Below are positions 14,899-14,919 of a stretch of DNA of 14,919 nt, in pieces. The position numbers and the translations under genes were made by a program. A model generated the notes under the pieces. It was not told where the DNA came from. It did not search any database and saw only the letters and a list, made by a program, of their open reading frames with translations. Numbering within the stretch: position 1 is the stretch's first letter; every line of letters begins with the position of its first letter. The stretch is from Trueperaceae bacterium (lineage in GTDB: Bacteria; Deinococcota; Deinococci; Deinococcales; Trueperaceae), in the NCBI GenBank assembly GCA_011390455.1, contig JAABSI010000074.1, forward strand, positions 1-14,919. The letters run 5' to 3'.

Positions 14899-14919
14899 GG
14901 GCTCGAGGCGCCGCGCGAC

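Overview
The window is very GC-rich, densely packed bacterial chromosome with an ordinary enzyme-plus-regulator gene mix. There is no phage, insertion sequence, CRISPR array, rRNA or tRNA that I can see. Several genes have a TANNNT -10 element ending only about 5-10 bases before the start codon (clearest at 3534-3539, 8173-8178 and 12973-12978), which implies leaderless or near-leaderless mRNAs. With the GC content and the large BTAD/ATPase regulators, this suggests Deinococcota (a Trueperaceae-like lineage). That placement is inference; Chloroflexota or Actinomycetota are the alternatives.

Layout, left to right. Positions 1-147 (minus) are the N-terminus of a short-chain dehydrogenase that runs off the left edge. 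About 120 bases before its start is a cluster of overlapping palindromes (265-293) that looks like a TetR-type operator. A 59-codon minus-strand gene (354-533) follows, just downstream of a BTAD-ATPase-TPR transcriptional regulator (569-3523, minus). A second regulator of the same overall type (3646-6654, plus) diverges from the first. It converges, with a 3-base gap, on a berberine-bridge-type FAD oxidase (6658-8061, minus). The oxidase diverges from a YbjT-like NAD(P)-binding/DUF2867 protein (8184-9752, plus); three 11-bp tandem repeats lie between their promoters. A compact VapBC toxin-antitoxin pair (9840-10460, plus) comes next.

On the minus strand there is then a probable two-gene unit: a membrane-anchored serine hydrolase of the class C beta-lactamase fold (11383-12873) followed by an LpqC/PHB-depolymerase-like lipoprotein esterase (10474-11373). 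A perfect 8-bp inverted repeat lies in the divergent promoter region between this unit and a plus-strand sugar operon. That operon holds a Gfo/Idh/MocA oxidoreductase (12987-14099, leaderless) and a TIM-barrel sugar-phosphate isomerase/epimerase-like protein (14140-14898). Between these two genes is a 14-codon mini-cistron that copies the first 20 bases of the second gene and overlaps its start codon as ATGA.

Functionally the window combines carbohydrate or polyol oxidation (Gfo/Idh plus TIM barrel), redox enzymes (two SDR-type proteins and an FAD oxidase), envelope hydrolases, two large signal-integrating regulators and one toxin-antitoxin pair. I see no clearly new multi-gene system. The most unusual items are the duplicated-start mini-cistron, the regulatory repeats in three intergenic regions, and the small gene behind the BTAD regulator.
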